10,315 nucleotides of DNA from assembly GCA_964399475.1 (NCBI GenBank), contig CAYNRB010000107.1, positions 1-10,315 of the forward strand. The letters are read 5' to 3'. The DNA is from QPIN01 sp964399475. GTDB taxonomy: Bacteria > Pseudomonadota > Gammaproteobacteria > Methylococcales > Methylomonadaceae. This document shows, piece by piece, positions 7,604 through 10,315 of this stretch. How positions within the stretch are numbered: the stretch's first letter is position 1; every line of letters begins with the position of its first letter. The notes under the pieces are model-generated. The model made no database searches, had not been told where the DNA came from, and worked only from the letters and a program-made list of their open reading frames with translations. Both the position numbers and the translations under genes were made by a program.

Positions 7604-7619
7604 AATTCTGTGTTCATTC
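7586..7619. promoter_or_regulatory. Imperfect dyad overlapping the amrS promoter, possible operator
   Basis: GAATGA (7586-7591) faces TCATTC (7614-7619), and AGAATT (7591-7596) faces AATTCT (7604-7609). The left half, AATGAGAATT, resembles half of a Fur box. The arms are unevenly spaced, so the full symmetry is poor. Its position over the -35 region and spacer of amrS would suit a repressor site. An iron-responsive site would be sensible before yggX and an Fe-S enzyme, but this is speculative. Confidence 0.25.
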
Positions 7620-7702
7620 GATTATTAACTATCCAGACTTCATTTACTAGATAATCTACTGCTCATTTTATCCTTATTTAACTTAAACCTAACCTAAACT
7701 TT

Positions 7703-7706
7703 GGAG
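7703..7706 (+). promoter_or_regulatory. Ribosome-binding site setting the deacetylase start at 7713
   Basis: GGAG lies six bases before ATG at 7713. A TTG at 7701 in the same frame would put the Shine-Dalgarno core inside the gene and add only four residues. The product beginning MLDIFITVDTE starts immediately with the first family motif, which also favours the ATG. Confidence 0.75.
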
Positions 7707-7712
7707 CCAGAC

Positions 7713-8680
7713 ATGTTAGATATTTTCATAACCGTTGATACAGAAATTTGGTGTAATGGTTGGAACAATCTGGATAAAAGGTTCCCTGAATATTTTAAAA
7801 AGTATGTCTATGGTCCTACCGCTAAAGGAAACTATGCTTTACCCAGAACTTTGGAAATTTTGCAAGATTCAGGTCTACCTGCCGTTTTTTTTGTAGAACC
7901 CTTATTTTCAGCCAGGTTTGGAATTGAACCATTGCAAGAAATGGTTGGACTTATCCAAGAAAAAAACCAGGAAATTCAGCTCCATTTACATCCGGAATGG
8001 GTTGATGAAGCGGGTGATACATTACTCACTGGAATTACCCAAAAACTCCCTCACATGACTTGTTGTAATCAACAACAGCAATCTCATTTAATCGCATGGG
8101 GACTAGAGCGTCTGGCACAAGTAGGTGTTGATAATATCAATGCTTTCCGAGCGGGTGGCTTTGCGGCAAATCGTGACACACTGAGAGCCGTTGCTGAAAT
8201 AACCTCCAATTTGATACCAGCTATAATCTGGCTGGCTATGAAGGTGTTGCGGATATGGCACCAGGAGAGTCATTAACCCAGCCTCGCTATATTGATGGTA
8301 TTCATGAATATCCTGTATCAGTGATAGAAATTGAGGGAACACACAAAAAACGTATTCTACAAATTACGGCTTGTTCCTATACAGAATTAGTTAATTGTCT
8401 TAACAAAGCTTATGACCTGCAATGGGATTCCTTGGTTATTGTTACCCATAATTTCGAATTACTCAGTCCTGATAAAGAACACGCGGACAGTCAAGTTGAT
8501 CGTCGTTTTATGCGGTTTTGTAAGTTTTTGGAAAATAATAGTGATCGTTTCTGTGTAAGAGGCTTTCAGAATCTAAAACCTGTAGATATTCATCCTCAAC
8601 CCGAGATGATCAGTGGGGATCGAATAGCAGCGGGTCTGCGTACAGCAGAACAAATTTTTCGCAGATTACGTTATCGATAG
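7713..8680 (+). pseudogene. Frameshifted polysaccharide-deacetylase-like gene
   Basis: Two overlapping frames encode halves of one protein. The first half carries ITVDTE (D9), HLHPEW (H91, H93) and FRAGGFAANRDTL (R146), and then loses sense after about E162. The second half continues in another frame with DTSYNLAGYEGVADM, EYPVSV and VTHNFELL. The break maps to GAAAT (8196-8200): one added A gives GAA AAT AAC CTC CAA TTT GAT and a continuous protein of about 322 residues. The motifs fit the NodB-like, metal-dependent carbohydrate deacetylase superfamily, in a subgroup with HxHPxW; the substrate is unknown. All key motifs survive, so the mutation is recent or a sequencing error. A standard slippery heptamer is not evident, so programmed frameshifting is unlikely. 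Confidence 0.8.
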
Positions 8681-8690
8681 GACATCATTA

Positions 8691-8709
8691 TAGTTCCCAC
8701 GCTCCGCGT
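8691..8709. repeat. Truncated copy of a dispersed GTTCCCACGCTCCGCGT repeat
   Basis: TAGTTCCCACGCTCCGCGT matches the left half of a palindromic repeat often seen between genes in bacteria, in which GTTCCCACGC-TCC-GCGTGGGAAC forms a hairpin. Here the right arm stops after GCGT and is replaced by CACGAATA, so only a remnant is present. This is recognition from memory; no other copy lies in the window. Confidence 0.45.
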
Positions 8710-8710
8710 C

Positions 8711-8728
8711 ACGAATACCATTATTCGT
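8711..8728 (+). other. Small perfect hairpin in the spacer before the hot-dog/SDR gene
   Basis: ACGAATA (8711-8717) and TATTCGT (8722-8728) form a seven-base stem with a CCAT loop. No T run follows, so it is not a classical terminator. GAATACC (8713-8719) is also complementary to GGTATTC (8783-8789), which includes the likely ribosome-binding site of the next gene, so two exclusive foldings are possible. Matches this short occur by chance in AT-rich DNA. Confidence 0.3.
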
Positions 8729-8729
8729 A

Positions 8730-8758
8730 TTGATAAACCCTATTCTCACTTCAATTAT
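8730..8758 (+). promoter_or_regulatory. Weak candidate promoter for the hot-dog/SDR gene
   Basis: TTGATA (8730-8735) is a good -35 match. At 17 bases the -10 would be AATTAT (8753-8758), four of six. Other AT-rich hexamers nearby fit no better. If used, it would let this gene be expressed despite the frameshift in the gene upstream. Confidence 0.3.
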
Positions 8759-8793
8759 ATAACCACCCAGTTTTATAAAATAGGTATTCTAAT

Positions 8794-10236
8794 ATGCAAC
8801 AACATGCTGGAAAATTTGTAATTACTAAACAGCAAAATCATGATTTTGCCTGTCTGTCTGGTGATTTCAATCCGTTACATGTTGATCCTGTGTATTCACG
8901 TCGACTTCAATTTGGTCGTCCTGTAATCCATGGCATTCATCATATGTTACGTACCTGGGATGAGGTACTCGCTCAATTACCTGATTTTGATCAGAACAGA
9001 CTAACGGTCATTACTGCTACATTTCCAAACCCTGCCAGTGTAGGACAAACTATAAACTATATTTCTGAATTTTCCACTGATAATAATGAGCTAGCAATTA
9101 CCGCGTATTGCAATGATAAAACCATACTCTCACTGAGATTGGGTTTTGCTAAAAAATCAGGAGCCAGGCAAAATGGTCAGATAATAAATAGCTGCCCTCC
9201 CCAGGAAAAACCTATTGATCAGAGCTTTCCTCCCGATCATGATCAAGGATGTTGTGATTTGTTTTTGGATGCTTCACTATCTGAAAAAATTTTCCCTACA
9301 CTTTCTACAATTTTTGAATCATCACAAATATCTCAGATTCTTGCCAGTACTAGGGTAGTAGGCATGAAATGTCCTGGTTTGCATTCTATTTTCTCACGAA
9401 TTTCTCTGGAATTTCCCATTGATAAAAGGGAAGAAATACCTAGTCAATTGGACTATTTTGAAGAGCATAAGGACAAACGCGTTCAAATCATGAAAATAGG
9501 GGTAAAATCTTCAGACATGAATGGTTGTCTGGATACTTTTTTTCGCCCTACGCCAGTCGCTCAACCCAGTTATCATGAGATATGTGACAAGGTAAAAAAC
9601 AATGAATTTTCAGATCAACGAGCATTGATTATTGGCGGTTCAAGAGGTGCCGGAGAAGCCACTGCCAAAATTCTGGCCGCTGGTGGTGCTGAAATAATCA
9701 TTACCTATAATAATGGGCGGGGCGAATCAGAGAACATTCAGAACGAAATCATTTCGGCTTCGGGGCAATGCAGTATCATGGAGTTAAATGCTAGTGAATT
9801 GGCAACCCAAACCGCATATCTGTTTGAGAATGAACTTCCGCCGACACATGTGTACTATTTCGCATCACCTCATATTCAGGCTAACCGGAGTAAACATTGG
9901 GATACTGATTTATATCAAAACTTTTGTCGATTCTATGTGGATGCCTATGCCGGCATAGTAAATTTATATGCCAGTGCTGCCGCTGAAACCGAAAAGTCCA
10001 TTTGTTTTTTCTATCCTTCAACTGTCTATATAGATCAGCCAGCAAAGGGCTACGCTGAATATGCGGTAGCCAAGGCAGCCGGTGAAACAGTTGGTTTGCA
10101 ATTAGCTAAGCGTTTTGTTAACAGTCGTTTTGTTACGCCACGTCTGGCTCGCATGTCTACGGATCAGACTTCCAGCATTATCCCCATTAAATCTGAATCT
10201 ACATTTGATGAGATGTATAAAGCACTCAAACAGTAA
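8794..10236 (+). CDS. MaoC-like double hot-dog / short-chain dehydrogenase fusion
   Basis: This 480-residue protein has three apparent parts. Residues 1-120 are a MaoC-like hydratase/dehydratase hot-dog with the hydratase-2 motif GDFNPLHVDP (D24, N26, H29) and FGRPVIHG. Residues about 150-255 resemble a second hot-dog (RVVGMKCPGLHSIFS, then FFRPTPV) lacking that pair. Residues about 275-470 form a short-chain dehydrogenase with nucleotide-binding GGSRGAGE (281-288) and catalytic S409, Y423 and K427 (YAVAK). This would suit dehydration or hydration plus keto reduction of an acyl thioester, by analogy with fatty-acid and polyketide enzymes; the substrate is unknown. The SDR part is slightly short but keeps its active site. 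AGG (8782-8784) precedes the ATG by nine bases. It lies 113 bases after the broken deacetylase gene. Confidence 0.85.
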   Translation: MQQHAGKFVITKQQNHDFACLSGDFNPLHVDPVYSRRLQFGRPVIHGIHHMLRTWDEVLAQLPDFDQNRLTVITATFPNPASVGQTINYISEFSTDNNELAITAYCNDKTILSLRLGFAKKSGARQNGQIINSCPPQEKPIDQSFPPDHDQGCCDLFLDASLSEKIFPTLSTIFESSQISQILASTRVVGMKCPGLHSIFSRISLEFPIDKREEIPSQLDYFEEHKDKRVQIMKIGVKSSDMNGCLDTFFRPTPVAQPSYHEICDKVKNNEFSDQRALIIGGSRGAGEATAKILAAGGAEIIITYNNGRGESENIQNEIISASGQCSIMELNASELATQTAYLFENELPPTHVYYFASPHIQANRSKHWDTDLYQNFCRFYVDAYAGIVNLYASAAAETEKSICFFYPSTVYIDQPAKGYAEYAVAKAAGETVGLQLAKRFVNSRFVTPRLARMSTDQTSSIIPIKSESTFDEMYKALKQ

Positions 10237-10264
10237 GATTAATGATTTAAAGAAAGTATCCACT

Positions 10265-10311
10265 ATAAGTACCCAAGCATAATTAATTTAACATTTTACT
10301 TGTCTTTTTTT
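10265..10311 (+). terminator. Weak candidate terminator after the hot-dog/SDR gene
   Basis: ATAAGTA (10265-10271) can pair with TACTTGT (10297-10303), allowing one U-G pair, and is followed by C and seven T (10305-10311). The stem is AT-rich and the loop is 25 bases, so it would be inefficient. The rest of the 79 bases after the gene is AT-rich and shows no gene. Confidence 0.2.
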
Positions 10312-10315
10312 CCAT

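Noticed and set aside
7684..7698. Short direct repeat CCTAACCTAA before the deacetylase gene
   Set aside because: Two five-base units are too few to separate from chance in AT-rich spacer.
7701..7712. TTG start for the deacetylase gene at 7701
   Set aside because: The GGAG ribosome-binding site lies inside these codons and is correctly spaced for the ATG at 7713.
8255..8680. Separate 141-residue gene starting at ATG 8255
   Set aside because: It has no suitable ribosome-binding site, and the same frame upstream encodes sensible family sequence (DTSYNLAGYEG) before its ATG. It is the second half of the frameshifted deacetylase gene.
10280..10315. Start of a minus-strand gene at the right edge (CAT at 10313-10315)
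   Set aside because: The frame reaches a stop after about ten codons.

Overview
The window looks like AT-rich chromosome from a gammaproteobacterium. The housekeeping proteins (omega, SpoT, RidA, RecG, chorismate lyase, YggX) all read as gammaproteobacterial. The SpoT lineage, UbiC-type ubiquinone synthesis and the style of the dispersed intergenic repeats would fit an AT-rich member of the Methylococcales or a related order. That finer placement is a guess from general resemblance.

Layout: positions 1-411 hold no gene, only a degraded repeat and a good sigma-70-type promoter (TTGCCT-N17-TATAAT). From 412 to 5926 runs a tightly packed plus-strand operon, rpoZ-spoT-ridA-recG-ubiC, with gaps of 6 to 12 bases. 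It joins a (p)ppGpp synthase/hydrolase to the RNA polymerase subunit that forms part of a ppGpp site, then an enamine/imine deaminase, a fork-remodelling helicase and the first enzyme of ubiquinone synthesis. A 159-base imperfect palindrome (6018-6176) fills the gap between ubiC and the convergent minus-strand pair. It ends exactly one base before the yggX stop codon. The minus-strand operon (7550 to 6177) is amrS, a radical SAM enzyme with an unusual cysteine-rich C-terminus, followed by yggX. Its promoter overlaps an imperfect dyad.

The right third (7713-10236, plus strand) looks accessory. A polysaccharide-deacetylase-like gene is broken by a one-base deletion in a short A run near 8196-8199; adding one A restores a continuous protein of about 322 residues. 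After a short spacer with a remnant of a dispersed repeat comes a 480-residue protein that appears to combine two hot-dog (MaoC-like hydratase) domains with a short-chain dehydrogenase/reductase. Together they suggest the edge of a cell-surface or acyl-chain modification cluster that continues to the right. That function is inferred, since no ketosynthase, acyl carrier or transferase gene is inside the window.

I found no tRNA, rRNA, CRISPR array, transposase, phage gene or defence system. The items most worth a second look are the deacetylase frameshift, the palindromic element at the yggX stop, the hot-dog/hot-dog/SDR fusion and the C-terminus of AmrS.
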